In this document: positions 1-11,230 of the stretch, one piece after another
Layout of the letters: every line of letters starts with the position of its first letter
Numbering within the stretch: position 1 is the stretch's first letter
From: Mycoplasmopsis gallinacea
GTDB taxonomy: Bacteria; Bacillota_I; Bacilli_A; Mycoplasmatales; Metamycoplasmataceae
Length of the DNA: 64,000 bases
NCBI RefSeq assembly: GCF_012220205.1
Contig: NZ_CP047225.1
Span: forward strand, 124,001 to 188,000
Direction of reading: 5' to 3'
Position numbers and translations under genes: made by a program
The notes under the pieces: generated by a model
Told to the model about the DNA's origin: nothing
What the model saw: only the letters and a program-made list of their open reading frames with translations
The model's database searches: none

Positions 1-572
1 ATGGGTATGTAACTCGTTATTCAGAAAATGACATTGCACAATATAGTCCTAAAGCTAAAGGAAATAAAGGTTTATATCTTTCATTAAATGATCAAGTTGC
101 TAACTTCGAAACTTTAAACCCAGATCAAAGCCTTGCAATGTTAAATAGTGATAGAATCTTTAAATCAATTCCACTCACTAAAATTCCATATATCCCTAAA
201 AACATTAAGGGAAAACAAATTTTTAAAGACTTTAAGATCAATGAAAAATCACTTCTTTGAGATTTAACTCTTTATAATGATGTTTTAGATATTTTAGCTA
301 AAGATGATGAACAAAAAAGTTATTTAGATAATTTAGATAACATTTATCAAAAACAAGACGGACACATCAAAGCTCACATTGATAACCTAATTATGGTTAA
401 ATTCAATAAAAATGCTAAACTTAATTTTGATCCAAGTCAAAAAACCAAGGTTGTTCAAAACATCAAAGAAGAAAAACGATCATATTCAATTTTAGAAAAA
501 GAGCTTTTTGATCGCGAAAATAGCTTAGATGAACTTTTAAGTAGATTGGACAAAAATTTAGGTAAAAAATAA
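1..572 (+). CDS. C-terminal part of an unrecognised protein (5' end outside window)
   Basis: The frame starting at base 3 is open to a TAA at 570-572 and gives about 189 residues, with one TGA read as Trp. The product is hydrophilic and lysine-rich, ending in a probable coiled or helical tail (KELFDRENSLDELLSRLDK). I see no signal peptide, membrane segment or catalytic motif in this part. A strong terminator follows directly, so this is the last gene of its unit. Family not recognised; the N-terminal part that would identify it lies upstream of the window. Confidence 0.75.
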
Positions 573-579
573 TCAAATT

Positions 580-604
580 CGCTTGCTAATGCAAGCGTTT
601 TTTC
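580..604 (+). terminator. Rho-independent terminator
   Basis: Stem CGCTTGC / GCAAGCG with a TAAT loop followed by a run of seven Ts, 8 bases after the stop of the first gene. Confidence 0.9.
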
Positions 605-649
605 TTGCTTGCTTTTTCCTTTGTAGCAAAAGCTTTCTAAGATTCAAAA

Positions 650-682
650 AACTAATGCGCCTTATTTATAGACTTATTAGTT
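650..682. other. Palindromic hairpin, terminator-like
   Basis: AACTAAT pairs with ATTAGTT around an 18-19 base loop. The right half (CTTATTTATAGACTTATTAG) is shared with the strong hairpin at 5417-5453, which also lies beside an IS-end remnant. It probably served as a terminator. Confidence 0.45.
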
Positions 683-785
683 GACTGGAGTGCAATCTTT
701 ATCACAAAAAATAAAGACACAAGAAAAAGCGTGCCTTGTGTCAAGGCTTTTCTTGTTTCTTTGTAACCTCAATGCAACTGATAGT
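683..785. repeat. Short IS1630-like remnant (MITE-like)
   Basis: About 100 bp bounded by degenerate ends of the IS30-type element found at 31005 and 41380 (GGAGTGCAATCT on the left, reversed AACCTCAATGCAACTG on the right). It contains the same hairpin flank as the IS (ACACAAGAAAAAG ... CTTTTCTTGT). No coding capacity. Confidence 0.5.
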
Positions 786-815
786 TGAGTAAATTGTTCT
801 AAATATACAAAAAAC

Positions 816-839
816 GAAATATGGTTATGTCCATATTTC
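816..839 (-). terminator. Terminator of the GT80-like gene
   Basis: Palindrome GAAATATGG / CCATATTTC with an A-run on the left, which becomes a T-run on the minus strand, just past the stop at 866. The core is nearly the same as that of the serS terminator at 30975-31004. Confidence 0.6.
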
Positions 840-865
840 ATATCATTGTTTAAAATTCAGGGTTT

Positions 866-2629
866 TTAATTTAAAGGCAACTCAATTTGCTTATTGAAGG
901 TGTAAATTTTGTCAGGCTCTTTGACTCTTGAACGAGCTTGTAATTCAAAAACAACTTTTCATGCATTGCCATTCTCATTTAGTTCAGAAATGACAATTTT
1001 ATTAATTTGAATATCATCAAAGAAAAAACGTTCTTTTTCCACGTCGCTTATTTTACGAACTTCAAAATCAGAAATTTCAAGTTTGCTTCTTGATTTATTT
1101 ACTGATTGCTCTTTAATTGTAATTAAAAGAGATTTAGTTGCAATATAATCTGTAATTAACTTTTTGATATATTCTTCGTAAAGATTTGTTCCAATGCTTA
1201 TTGGAGCAGATTGATTTTCAAGAAAAATTTCAAGAACATCTCCAGGAGAATTAAAACCGTTATCGATGCCGCTAATTGCACTAGTCCTAAATGTTAATAA
1301 CACTCATTTTTCGAATCTTAAAGGATTTTCATCTAAAACGTGATCAGTTGTTAATTCTTCAGAAGCAATTTGAGTTTCTAAAGCTCTAACAATTTGACCT
1401 TCTTTGATTAACCAAACATCGTTTTTACCGTTTTCAGGATTAACAAAATTTATTTCTTTTCCTACATTTTTAGGATCAAGGTGTTCATTAATATATGAAG
1501 CACTGTAATTGTGTCCAGGGTGCCCTTTATAATAAATATTATAATCCTGAGCATATTTAGAAGATATGTATTTAACTCTATCAATATCTGAATCATAACT
1601 TGTTCCGATCACAATTATTGAAGGTTTTTGGTTTTGCTGATAATCGGCTTTTACTATATCTCTTTCTTTTTCTCAATCTAGACCGATAATTTTTCCTCAG
1701 TGTGTAAAAAGTCTTTTATTGTTTCTATCTCTGGTACTAAAAATAAAATCTTTAATTTCTTTTGGGGAAAGATTTTCGCCTGTATCGCTTTTTTCTTGTT
1801 CGAAAAATGACTTAATATTTCTAATTTTTTTATTTGTTAAACTTTTAACTGCATCATATTCGGAAAAGTAACTAACTATATTTGGGTAAAAATTAGTTAT
1901 TAAGTATTGACTAATTCTATCAATATACTTTGGAGCACCTTCTAAAGGGCCTCCTGTTTGGGGATCTAAATAAAGATCATAAACTAATGGCACATATTTT
2001 TTAGAGACTCATTGTCCTGATGCAAGTGAATCTTCAATACCTACAATTGCAACGTTGCGATATTTATTCACTAAATTTGAATATTCTATTGCATTTGTAA
2101 AGTGATCTGAATTCATAAAAAAGTTAATTTTTTTATCAGGATTTGCGGCTATTATTTTTTCAAAATATTTAACAGCTTCTAAATCAGAAATTGAACCCAA
2201 ATCTTCAACAGTAGATTTATTATATGAGTTTTGAGTGTTTGACGGGTCTTGATCAGTTGGTAATTTACGAACATTTTTAAGAAAATCTTCAAAAAATTCT
2301 TTATTTAACGGTTTTTGAAAAGGTAATTTTGAAGTATAAAGAAAATGAACTTCACTTTTTGAAAGCATTGCTAATCTAACTAAATTAAAAAAAGTCATAA
2401 TTCCGTAAGAAGAAAAATATAAGTTTATATCAGCTTTATCTTGAAGTTCTAAAATACTTGAACTTGATTTTAATTCATTATTTAGATCATAAGTAATTTT
2501 TTCTAAAACTGGTGATGTTTTTTCAATTTTTCTCTTGTTAGATAATATAGCTAAGGTTGTTGTAGGAATAGTGATTACAGTAGCGCTAGCAGCAGCTGTT
2601 AAAATAGCTAATTTTGTTGTTCTTTTCAT
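866..2629 (-). CDS. Membrane-anchored GT80 sialyltransferase-fold-like protein
   Basis: 587 residues, continuous when four TGA codons are read as Trp. The N-terminus has one uncleaved-looking hydrophobic segment (about residues 8-30) and no lipobox Cys, so the rest is probably outside the cell. Reading against family GT80 (Pasteurella PM0188-type sialyltransferases) I see the same order of elements: a strand-rich N-terminal part, IEDS near residue 198 where GT80 has its catalytic-Asp motif YDDGS, an IIVIGTS strand, YYKGHPGH near residue 366 (GT80: YFKGHPRG, whose His contacts the donor), and FRTSAIS near residue 447 where GT80 has the CMP-binding Ser pair. The resemblance is remote: a glycosyltransferase using another donor or an inactive surface protein is possible. 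The start at 2629 lies inside the 39-bp duplication made by the adjacent IS, so its original promoter has been displaced. Paralogue-like protein at 5464-7503. Confidence 0.6.
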
Positions 2630-2666
2630 AGGTAAAATTATATTATTTTCTAAAATAGTAAAAGAT
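2628..2666. repeat. Target-site duplication, left copy (39 bp)
   Basis: Identical to 4603-4641. The copy begins within the start codon of the GT80-like gene and marks the left border of the IS1202-like insertion. Confidence 0.9.
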
Positions 2667-4602
2667 GTAAATTATTAAACGAATTGTCACTCTTGTTTGT
2701 TTCTTTTAATATAATTATATTGAATTCTTAAGAATTCAACACAAGCAATTCTGATATTAATTATTGAAATAAAATTTAAGTATTGAATTAATAAAATCAA
2801 TTAATTTTGTATGTTAGTTTTTGGTTTTACAAATTCAATATTTGTCCTACAGCACGGGCCTTCTTTTCTTTCGAAGAAAAGAACCAAAAGAACTTCAAAA
2901 TTCATAAAGAAATTGTTGATTATAAAATATGTTTTGTGATATTAGTTGTTAATGAATGCAACTTTATCTTTTCACTCTATATCTTTTTCAAGTAAGTTAT
3001 AAAGTTTTAACAAAATCTGTTCACTTCTTTCAAGTATTTTGATTATCTTTTGTGCGTTTTCATTTTTAAGAATTTCGTTGGGGAAATGTCTTAATTGTGA
3101 CTGTGCTAAAGTGAATTTTCTAGAATTTACAATTGCCTTTGCAATCACATGTACTTGTGGGATAGAAATATCTCACCCTTTAGCTAAAGCATAAATTTCG
3201 GTTTCATTTAATTCGGATTCTTCAACAACTTTTGCAATATATTTCTTATTATTGATTTCGAAATACAAGTTTTGGTTTACATCTAAACATAAATTAATAT
3301 CTTTTCCGTTTTGTGAAAAAAACATTAATCTTTTATTATGTTCGTCGTAAGGGGCGAGCATTTTATTTTTATACATAACAACCCCATTATTTACTCTTCT
3401 TCTAATTCTTAAAGAAAAATCATAAATGTTTGAATTATGATCATTTTTGATAAATTTGGTTTCTTTATTACCTTCTGTTTTTTGAAAATGTTTGTTATAT
3501 TCGTCAATAATTTCTTCGCTTCTTTTATTTAATTCATCAATAGAATCAATACCTTTATTTTTAAATAAATAAGGGTAATAATTTTGAGCACTAGCAAAAG
3601 ATCTTTCCACATTTGGCTTATCTTTAGGATTAGATGACACAAATAAAGTAATTCCTCTATCGATTAAAGCCTCTTCAAACATTGTGTATGTTTTTTCTGA
3701 ACCTCAAAAAGTTCTTCTGCGATCTGTTGTTATATTTGAAGGAAATCCATATTTTTTAAAGAGTTTATCAATTAGCTTTTGGTAACCCACATTTGTTTCT
3801 TGCTCTTCACATTGAAGTTCAAGTAATTTACCTGTAGCTGAATCAATTGCGTGGTAAATGAAAACTTTTTTATCCCCAAAAAATATTTCTTGACAAGCAT
3901 CTAATTCAACATTTTCACCAAATTTTAAATGTATATTTTTAGCTTGATAAACGCTTTTTCTTTTCTTCTCACGCTCATCAATTTCTAAAGAACCAATTCT
4001 TGTGAAAAGTGAAGTTTTTTCACCAATTTCTTGTTTAAGCAATCTTCTAATTTTTCTAGATTCTCTTTTACCTTTTCTTGTCATTTGGATGTTAATGAAA
4101 CCTTGCTTTTTAACTCTTCTAAAAGCTTGTGAATAACTAATATTAAAATTTTGTTTTACTTTTTCATAATAATAAAGTCAAAAAGGAGCGGTATTAATAG
4201 TTGCATTTTTAGGGAAAAATTCTTCAGAAAAATCATAATAATCACACATAATTTTATTTATAGTTTCATCATTATATTTGAGTGCATTTTCATTTTTTCT
4301 ACCTTTGTGAGCAACGTTAAAAGTACCATTTTCTATAAATGGTTTTATTTCTTGTTTGTATCTAATTATTGTTCTGACACTGACGTGATACATCCTAGCA
4401 AGTTCTTTGTTTGTTCTTTTGTTTCAAAACCTTATAATACCTGCTATTATTTGAGCTTTTCTTTCTTCATAATAGCTCGTTTTTTTATGTGTTGTTATTT
4501 TAAAGACACCCATAGTCACTCCTTTATTAATTAAAATTTTATCTAAGATGTAGATTTTTAATTTTAAAACTCAAGGGTGTGACATTTCGTTTGCTATTTA
4601 AT
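2667..4602 (-). mobile_element. IS1202-like insertion sequence
   Basis: About 1,936 bp between 39-bp direct repeats. The imperfect inverted ends share AAACGAA(T/A)TGTCAC, read inward near 2678 on the left and reversed near 4571-4593 on the right. It holds one intact transposase. Long duplications (about 27 bp in the type element) are known for the IS1202 group; 39 bp is longer. About 275 bp at the left end (2667-2941) is noncoding. Confidence 0.75.
2942..4513 (-). CDS. DDE transposase with integrase core, IS1202-like
   Basis: 523 residues, intact with TGA as Trp, with an AGGAG ribosome site just before the ATG. Order: N-terminal helix-turn-helix (about residues 25-50, NKRTNKELARMYHVSVRTI), a second DNA-binding stretch, then an rve-type catalytic core. 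The core carries VELDACQEIFF (first Asp), HAIDSATGKLLE, KYGFPSNITTDRRRTFWG (second Asp) and NPKDKPNVERSFASAQ (Glu). That combination, especially the TDRRRTF and NVER motifs, is what I associate with the IS1202 group rather than IS3 or IS30. The C-terminal 200 residues are lysine-rich. It is the only gene of the element, and its intactness plus perfect flanking duplication suggests recent arrival. Confidence 0.75.
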
Positions 4603-4641
4603 ATAGGTAAAATTATATTATTTTCTAAAATAGTAAAAGAT
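4603..4641. repeat. Target-site duplication, right copy (39 bp)
   Basis: Identical to 2628-2666. It lies 22 bases before the ATG of the divergent gene at 4664, so the target was the short space between two divergent genes. Confidence 0.9.
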
Positions 4642-4663
4642 AAAAAAGAATTATAATATCACT

Positions 4664-5266
4664 ATGAAACAGCTATATAAAATTTTTAATCTTAATTTAT
4701 ATAAAAAAAACTTTTATTTTTTTAATGTCATGCAAATAATTGACGTATTAGGAATAATTTTAATTGCATATGGTGTTTTTTATACATTATATCTCCATCA
4801 TATCCAATTACAATTTGATTTAGATATGTTTGGATATTATCCATTTATTGGTTCTATAATTTGACCAGGATTATCTTTGATTTTAGCAAAGATAATAATG
4901 CTTATTATTTTACTTTTTATAAATAAATCTGATAAATTAAGAAGTCTTTTAGCTATTTTATACAGCTTAATTCTTCCTTTTTGATTTCAAACTTTAATTA
5001 AAAAACAATTAATTGTTAATTTAAAAACCAAAGAGGAACAAAAAGAGATATTTTCTAAACAACTTATTAATAATTTCTTTATTTTTATCTTTCTATTTGT
5101 TGTATTTGCTGTTTTAATTGCAACATATGCACAATTTTTCAAAATTTACTATTATTATTCATATTACAAATTTTTCTGAATAGATCTAATTTATCTTAGT
5201 TCTATATCTCTTGTGGTGCTTAATTCAATTCTTTTAAATAGCTATATTAAACTTAAAAAGATGTAG
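4664..5266 (+). CDS. Polytopic membrane protein, function unknown
   Basis: 200 residues, reading through three TGA Trp codons to TAG at 5264. Hydrophobic stretches near residues 20-45, 62-85, 90-108, 130-155 and 165-190 suggest four or five membrane helices joined by short charged loops (one is TKEEQKEIFSKQ). I recognise no family. It was divergent from the GT80-like gene at 866-2629 before the IS insertion. No clear ribosome site precedes the ATG; a TATAAT-like box lies 8 bases upstream (TATAATATCACT-ATG), so the message may be leaderless. Confidence 0.7.
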
Positions 5267-5312
5267 TTTGATTGTGAAACACCATACAAAAAGCATGTAA
5301 TTTATTTGAGTG

Positions 5313-5413
5313 TAATTTCAAATACAATGAAACAAAAAACATAATAAAAAGATACATATAACTCTTCCTTTTTCTTGTTTTTTTGAGTTCTAGTTACAAT
5401 TCAACTTACAATA
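5313..5413. repeat. Short IS1630-like remnant (MITE-like)
   Basis: The left end TTGAGTGTAATTTC matches the inverted repeat of the full elements at 31005 and 41380. The right end, reversed, reads TTGTAAGTTGAATTGTAAC, like the remnant ending at 16584. No coding capacity. Confidence 0.5.
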
Positions 5414-5416
5414 AAA

Positions 5417-5453
5417 ACTACTAATAGGTCTTATTTATAGACTTATTAGTAGT
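5417..5453. terminator. Strong bidirectional hairpin terminator
   Basis: ACTACTAATA pairs with TATTAGTAGT, with GTCT/AGAC extending the stem, and A/T runs on both sides. It lies between convergent genes ending at 5266 (+) and 5464 (-), so it can serve both. Confidence 0.8.
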
Positions 5454-5463
5454 TTTAAATATT

Positions 5464-7503
5464 TTAATTTTCTTCAAGAAAAGTGTTCATATTTATTCAA
5501 TCTTCTTTACTTGGGAAATAATTAATATCTACAAAGTAATGATAAACATCTTCCATATTTTTAATGTTGGTTTTATATCCTTCTTGTGGATCTGAGTAAT
5601 ATTTATCTCTATAAATTAAGTTAAAAGTGTTGGAAATTGGGAAATTTCTAAAACTTACAAAAGTTTTGATTTTCTCTTTATCTCAATTTAAATTCGTATT
5701 CAGTAAGCTCATTGTGGTAAGAATTGTTGTTGTGGTTGCTTGGATTCCATGTAAAGTGGTTTTTGAATCTCCATTTTGATCAAATAAAATTGACTGATTA
5801 ATTTTAATATTATTTAAATCATTTGAAAGCATAAGTTCTCAAGCAACATTTGGGTCCAAAATAATAGCGATTTGATCCGTATCTTCGCCTAAAAGGAAAC
5901 TGATATATTCTTTAGCAATTTTTTTATCGTAGCTTGCATGTAATTTAAAAAATCAGTTATATTTTGAAGGTGGATAAAGTTTTTTCATTTTAGCAAAATA
6001 ATCTTGAATTTCTTTATAAGTACGTTTGTTTTGATCAATTCTTCACTTACCATTTTTGTCTTTTCTAAAAAGTGAAGACCCCATAAAAATTAAATTCTTT
6101 TTATTTGGATCATAATGCTCTCTTCCTTGCATTATAAAATCTAAGAAAGTTCCATTTGGCACTTTATTTACCTTTAAAAAGTCACTTACAAAATCATTAC
6201 CATTTGCAAATTCAACCATATTAGTAATTTCATATGGGTTTAATGGATATTGTTCGATTTTGATCTTTGCTCAACTTTTATTAATAGAATCCATTTCCTT
6301 GTTAAATTTATCAATATAACCTCTTTCTAGATTAAATATTTTTACTTTTTCATCTAATTGCAAGAAATGATGATAATCAATTAGTGTTTTGTTTAGATTT
6401 TTGTCATTTTGGAACCGATTTCATTTTGTTATTAACTCTTTCTTGGTATAAAATTTACTTTGTTTTAACACCCACTTTTTATAGTCGGTTAGAAAGTAGA
6501 CTTGTTGAGCATTTCCATCGCTTAAAAGAACTATTTTATTGGCGTGTTTAAAAATTCAATTTTTTAACTTTTCATTTTCTAACGATACGAGACTTAGTGC
6601 AGGTAAATAGAAATCAAATTTGTTTATTCCTGCATCAAGGTAAGGTTTTAGATATGTTTCAATCTCATTTACAGATTTGAAAAATGTATCATAAGAGTTA
6701 TCGATGTTATTAATATATTTAGTGTTATCAATTGTTAAAATTCTTCCATCATTTATATTTCACTGATGCTTTTTAAAATCATAAACAGGCTTAAATTTAG
6801 ATGTTAAATACTCTAAATCAAATCTTTGAGTCCCAGGGCGACTAAGCGCATCAGAAGTTTTTCAAACCTCTGAATTTATAAAAAATAAAACATCATTGTA
6901 TGGTATATTTGCATCGCTATTTGCACTAAGCTGCCCAATTGCTAGAAGCATACTAGAAAGATAAACCTGTGCTGCATGTCTTGTGATAAAAACACTTGGA
7001 TATTCATTAGAAGCTGAGTCAATTATTTCATTGATAAACGGACGGAAAAAACTATCTTTTTTGATTAATTTAACACCTGTTTTTAAACCTTTTAGCTCCA
7101 TTTGTTTGTTACGAAACTCGGTACTTAATTGATCAATCTTATTTTGGTTTTCAATAAAAATAGATTTTTTTGCTTTTAGATCTATTTTGTCATCATATAA
7201 CACTTTTATTAGATTTTGTAGATTAACTTGCATTTGAATTATTTTTCGGTTATTTATTTCAAGATTATTTTGTAAAATAGCTATTTTTTCCAAATTTTGA
7301 TTAGATTCTTTTTCTATAATAAGCATATTATTTCAAGAATTAATAATACTAGTTAGCTTATCAGTTTCATATTCTTGATCGGCATAGCTTTTAGCAAGGA
7401 TCTCGACTGTTAATTGTTCTTCGCTAGCACAAGAACTTACTACAAAAGTAGTTGATATTAAAGAAGTTGGGATTAATGATAAATTTCAAATTTTCTTTCT
7501 CAT
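5464..7503 (-). CDS. Lipoprotein with GT80-like fold motifs
   Basis: 679 residues; signal peptide with lipobox ending VVSSC (Cys25), so an acylated surface protein. Residues about 60-130 are strongly coiled-coil (Asn/Lys/Gln/Glu-rich). Downstream the order of motifs follows GT80 sialyltransferases: KIVLLSDGNAQQVY near residue 323 (GT80: YDDGS with catalytic Asp), NLIFMGSSL near 470, WFFKLHASY near 517 (GT80: YFKGHP), NVAWELMLSNDL (GT80: NISFEVLMMTGLL) and HGIQATTTILT (GT80: GGVASSLYFS). The Pro of the HP motif is missing here. The neighbour at 866-2629 has KGHP but a weaker Asp motif, so the two are diverged relatives. Activity is not assured. The convergent membrane-protein gene at 4664 shares a terminator with it. 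Confidence 0.6.
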
Positions 7504-7611
7504 AAAATATCCTTAAAAATACGTATATAAATATTATAAATTCATTTAAAAATTCACTTTAAAAATATTGAAAACATCTCATTTTTAATTCAAAAATGTA
7601 TAATTAAACCT

Positions 7612-9600
7612 ATGGGAATTTATAAATTACATTCAAACTACGAGCCAAAAGGCGATCAACCAAAAGCTATCAAAGAAATTGTTGAAAACATTAAAGATGG
7701 AATTGATCAACAAGTACTTTTAGGGGTTACTGGTAGTGGTAAAACTTTTACAATTGCCAATGTTATTAAAGAATTTGATAAGCCTGTGCTTATTCTTTCA
7801 CATAACAAAACCTTAGCTAGCCAGCTTTATAGCGAGCTTAAATCATTTTTTCCTGAAAATGCAGTTGAATATTACATTAGTTATTTTGATTACTATCGTC
7901 CTGAAGCTTATATGCCTACAACCGATACTTACATTGAAAAAGATTCAAAAACTAATGAACAAATTGAAATTTTAAGAATGAGTGCAATTAACTCACTTTT
8001 AACAAGAAAAGATACTATTGTAATTGCTAGTGTTAGTGCTATTTATGGTGCTTTAAATCCTGAAATTTATAAAGATAGTTTCTTTAGATTTTATACCAGT
8101 ATGAAAATTTCAGTGAAAGATTTTACCAAAAGGTTAATTCAAATTAAATACGATCGAAATGATGTGGATCAAGCACCTGGAGAATTCACTGTTAAAGGTG
8201 ATAATATTATCATTAGACCTGCAGATAGCGAAGATAAAGCAATTCGGATTAGCTTTTTTGGTGACGAAGTTGACGAAATTGCCGAAGTGGATCCAGTAAC
8301 TAAAAATGTTATTAAAAAAGTTAATATTTACAATTTATCACCCGGGGATGCTTATGCAACTGATAATTCAATTTTTGACATTGTAATACCAAAAATTGAA
8401 AAAGAGCTTGAAGACAGACTTAAAGAATTCAAAAATGAAGGTAAGGTTTTAGAACTTACTCGGTTAAATCAAAGAATTAAAAATGATATCGATGATATGA
8501 AAGAATTTGGGATGTGTAAGGGAATTGAAAATTACTCAATGTACCTTGATCAAAGAACCTTTGCCGAAAGACCTTATACCATTATGGATTATTTCCCTAA
8601 AGATTCATTAATGTTTATTGATGAATCACATATGTTCGTGCCACAATTAAACGCAATGTACAAAGGTGATCGTTCACGTAAAGAATCACTTGTAGAATAT
8701 GGATTTAGATTACCTAGTGCACTTGAAAATAGACCTTTACAATTTAATGAATGAGAAACTGAATTTGACTTCAAAAAAATCTTTATTTCAGCTACTCCTG
8801 GGGATTATGAACTAGATCAAACAAATGGACTTGTAACTCGTTTATATGTGCGCCCAACAGGTTTACTTGATCCAGAAATCATTATAAAACCTACTAAAAA
8901 CCAAATTGAAGACATTTATGACACCATTATTGCTCAGCGGCAAACAGGTGAAAAAACTATTATTTTAACAACTACCAAAAGAATGGCTGAAGAATTATCT
9001 ACTTACTTAATTGAAAGAGATATTAAAGCTGCTTATATTCACTCAGAGCATAACACTTTTGTTAGAAATGAAATTCTAAGAAAGCTTAGATCAGGGATTT
9101 ATGAAGTTGTTATTGGAATTAACTTACTTAGAGAGGGAATTGACCTACCTGAAGTATCTAAAGTTATTGTTCTAGATGCCGATAAAGAAAGTTTTATGCG
9201 TAATGCACGTAGTTTAATTCAGATTACAGGGCGTGCAGCTAGAAACGCAAATGGTCAAGCAATTTTTTATGCTGATAGTATTTCAAAAAGTATGAAAATT
9301 TGCATTGATGATAATAAAGAAAAACGTGAATTACAAATTGCATACAATAAAAAACACGGAATTGTGCCTAAAACCATTATTAAACCTATTGCAGAGCCAA
9401 TTCATGGTCATGACATTATGAATGCAGTTGAATTAATTCTTGATAAGCAGAAAAAATCTGGAGATTCACAAAAAATGAACAAAAAATCAAAAGATATGCT
9501 TATCCAAGAAATTAAAGATCAAATGAATGAAGCTGCTAAAGCTCTTGATTATGAAAGAGCAATTGAGCTTAGAGACATTCTTTTAGAATTGCAAAAATAG
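7612..9600 (+). CDS. uvrB: Excinuclease ABC subunit B
   Basis: 662 residues, one in-frame TGA (Trp) at 8752. UvrB is the DNA-damage-verifying helicase-like subunit of nucleotide excision repair; it is loaded by UvrA and recruits UvrC. Visible: Walker A GVTGSGKT (residues 38-45), the beta-hairpin region [16 protein letters not shown] (about 84-99), the DEAD-box-type IDESH, helicase motif [14 protein letters not shown], and the C-terminal UVR motif ([16 protein letters not shown]) that contacts UvrC. Length is typical. Stand-alone gene: divergent to the lipoprotein upstream, own terminator downstream. The partner uvrA is at 54666-57509. Confidence 0.97.
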
Positions 9601-9607
9601 CGTAAAA

Positions 9608-9637
9608 AACTTAAAGTTTATAGCTTTAAGTTTTTTT
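9608..9637 (+). terminator. uvrB terminator
   Basis: AACTTAAAG / CTTTAAGTT stem with a 7-base loop followed by seven Ts. Confidence 0.9.
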
Positions 9638-9663
9638 GCATGTTTCCCACTTAGTAGTATAAA
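9638..9663. repeat. Solo end of an IS1634-type element
   Basis: GTTTCCCACTT followed by TAGTATAAA matches the left end of the intact IS at 49787 (GTTTCCCACTTGCTAGTATAAA). No transposase or second end nearby, so it looks like a remnant of an older insertion. Confidence 0.55.
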
Positions 9664-9671
9664 TTTATCAA

Positions 9672-11192
9672 TTATTTAGATTTTTTGTTTCTAAAATTAT
9701 TTATTTTAATTTTCTTTATTGCTTCCTTTGGCACTTCAAAACTAAAGGTTTCAGAGAAAATTTTAGTTTGGTCACCAATTTTACTTAAATAATCGGTGAT
9801 TTCTGTTATTTTTATTTCTTCAGTTATATCAAATATAAATTTAAAATATACTTTTCTATTATCAAATTCTTTACTAAAAATACGTAAAGCATCATAAATT
9901 GAACTAGTGAAATTTCTCATTGATATCAGAAATTCTTTATTTAATTCTTCCCTTTTAAAATCAATAATTTTAATAGTTATTAAAATATGGTGATTTTTCT
10001 CTTTTGAGATAGCATATAAAATTTCTTCAATTATTTCTTTAGACTTTATAACATCTTCATGAAAATTTAATTTGTCTTTGTATTGTATTTCACCACCAAT
10101 TCCGTATGATTGAATATCTTTTTTATTTAACAATATGAACACCACAAGAACAATAAAAGATACAGATAATAGACCTAAAAGTGAAAATCCTATATAGATT
10201 AACACATTTCTTGATAACTCCTCATTTCAAATCCCTAAACCTTGGAACACATCAAAAAAGATGCTAGTAGAAACAAATAATAAAGCAAAAATTAAAGTAC
10301 AAATATAAATGTATTTTTTGGTTTTTCTTACTTTCTTTATTTCTTTGTTCTTTTTAGTGTTTTCTGATTTTAAAGCTGTATAAACTTCACCTAAAAGATC
10401 GTTGTTATTTAAACAATGAATTGTTAGATCTGAATTTAATTGTTTTGATTCTAAATATTCTTTTATTTTTTCTTCTCAGTTTTTCACTCTACGTGAATCC
10501 TCGACTATATTTTTCACATATACTAAGGCACTTTCTAAATTTTCTCTCTTTTTAATGTTATTTAATAACATTTTAAATTCTTCACTTTTGTCAGTTTTTG
10601 TTTTTGTAATGAGTTCTAAAATAACCTCTCTAAGTTCAATTTTATAAGACTCGTTTAAAGAAAGCAAAATATCATAGCCTGCATTTTCTTTGTTTTTATC
10701 TTGGATTTCTTTTCATTTTTTTAAATCATCACACTTAATGCCTTTTAAGCCCACTTTTTCGTAATATTGTTCTAATTCTTCTTTTTTGTAAGGTGATTTA
10801 ATGTACCCATTTTTTGATAAATTTTCTTTTATGATGTTTTCAACCACGTCTTTGTATAAAGATTTATTGGTTTTTTGGCCTTTTTGCTCTAATTTACCTT
10901 TTTCATGTCCATTATCATTTGAATAAGTTGATTCAGAACCAAAGAATTTATGCTCTGTTTTTTCACTTAACAGCTCATTAATTTCATTATCTTTTACATC
11001 AAAATCGCTTTTAAAGCGAGTTATATCACCTTTTTTTGTCTTAATATAAAGAAGGAAAAGATTGATTAAAAAGAAAAGAGTTTGATCAGATACATCTTTT
11101 GAATAAATATCTTTGTAATATTCTCTAGTTTTATTTATTGTTTCTTTTAATGAATATTCTTTTTCAAAAAGTTTTTTATTTTCTGTACTCAT
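9672..11192 (-). CDS. Membrane protein of unknown function with large charged N-terminal domain
   Basis: 506 residues with two TGA Trp codons. I start at 11192 because AAAGGGAC lies 5-6 bases before this ATG; an upstream ATG at 11210 would put that site inside the gene. The first 320 residues are Lys/Glu-rich and helical with no recognised domain. Two membrane helices follow, around residues 305-330 (YIYICTLIFALLFVSTSIFF) and 340-362, then about 145 residues with alternating strands and helices. Last gene of a same-direction group after the kinase-like and YhcH-like genes. Family not recognised. Confidence 0.7.
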
Positions 11193-11230
11193 AATGTCCC
11201 TTTCTGGCAAAAATATAGAAAAACTAAGCC

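Noticed and set aside
2807-2995. 62-residue plus-strand frame in the IS1202-like element
   Set aside because: Antisense to the 3' end of the transposase and IS end; no ribosome site.
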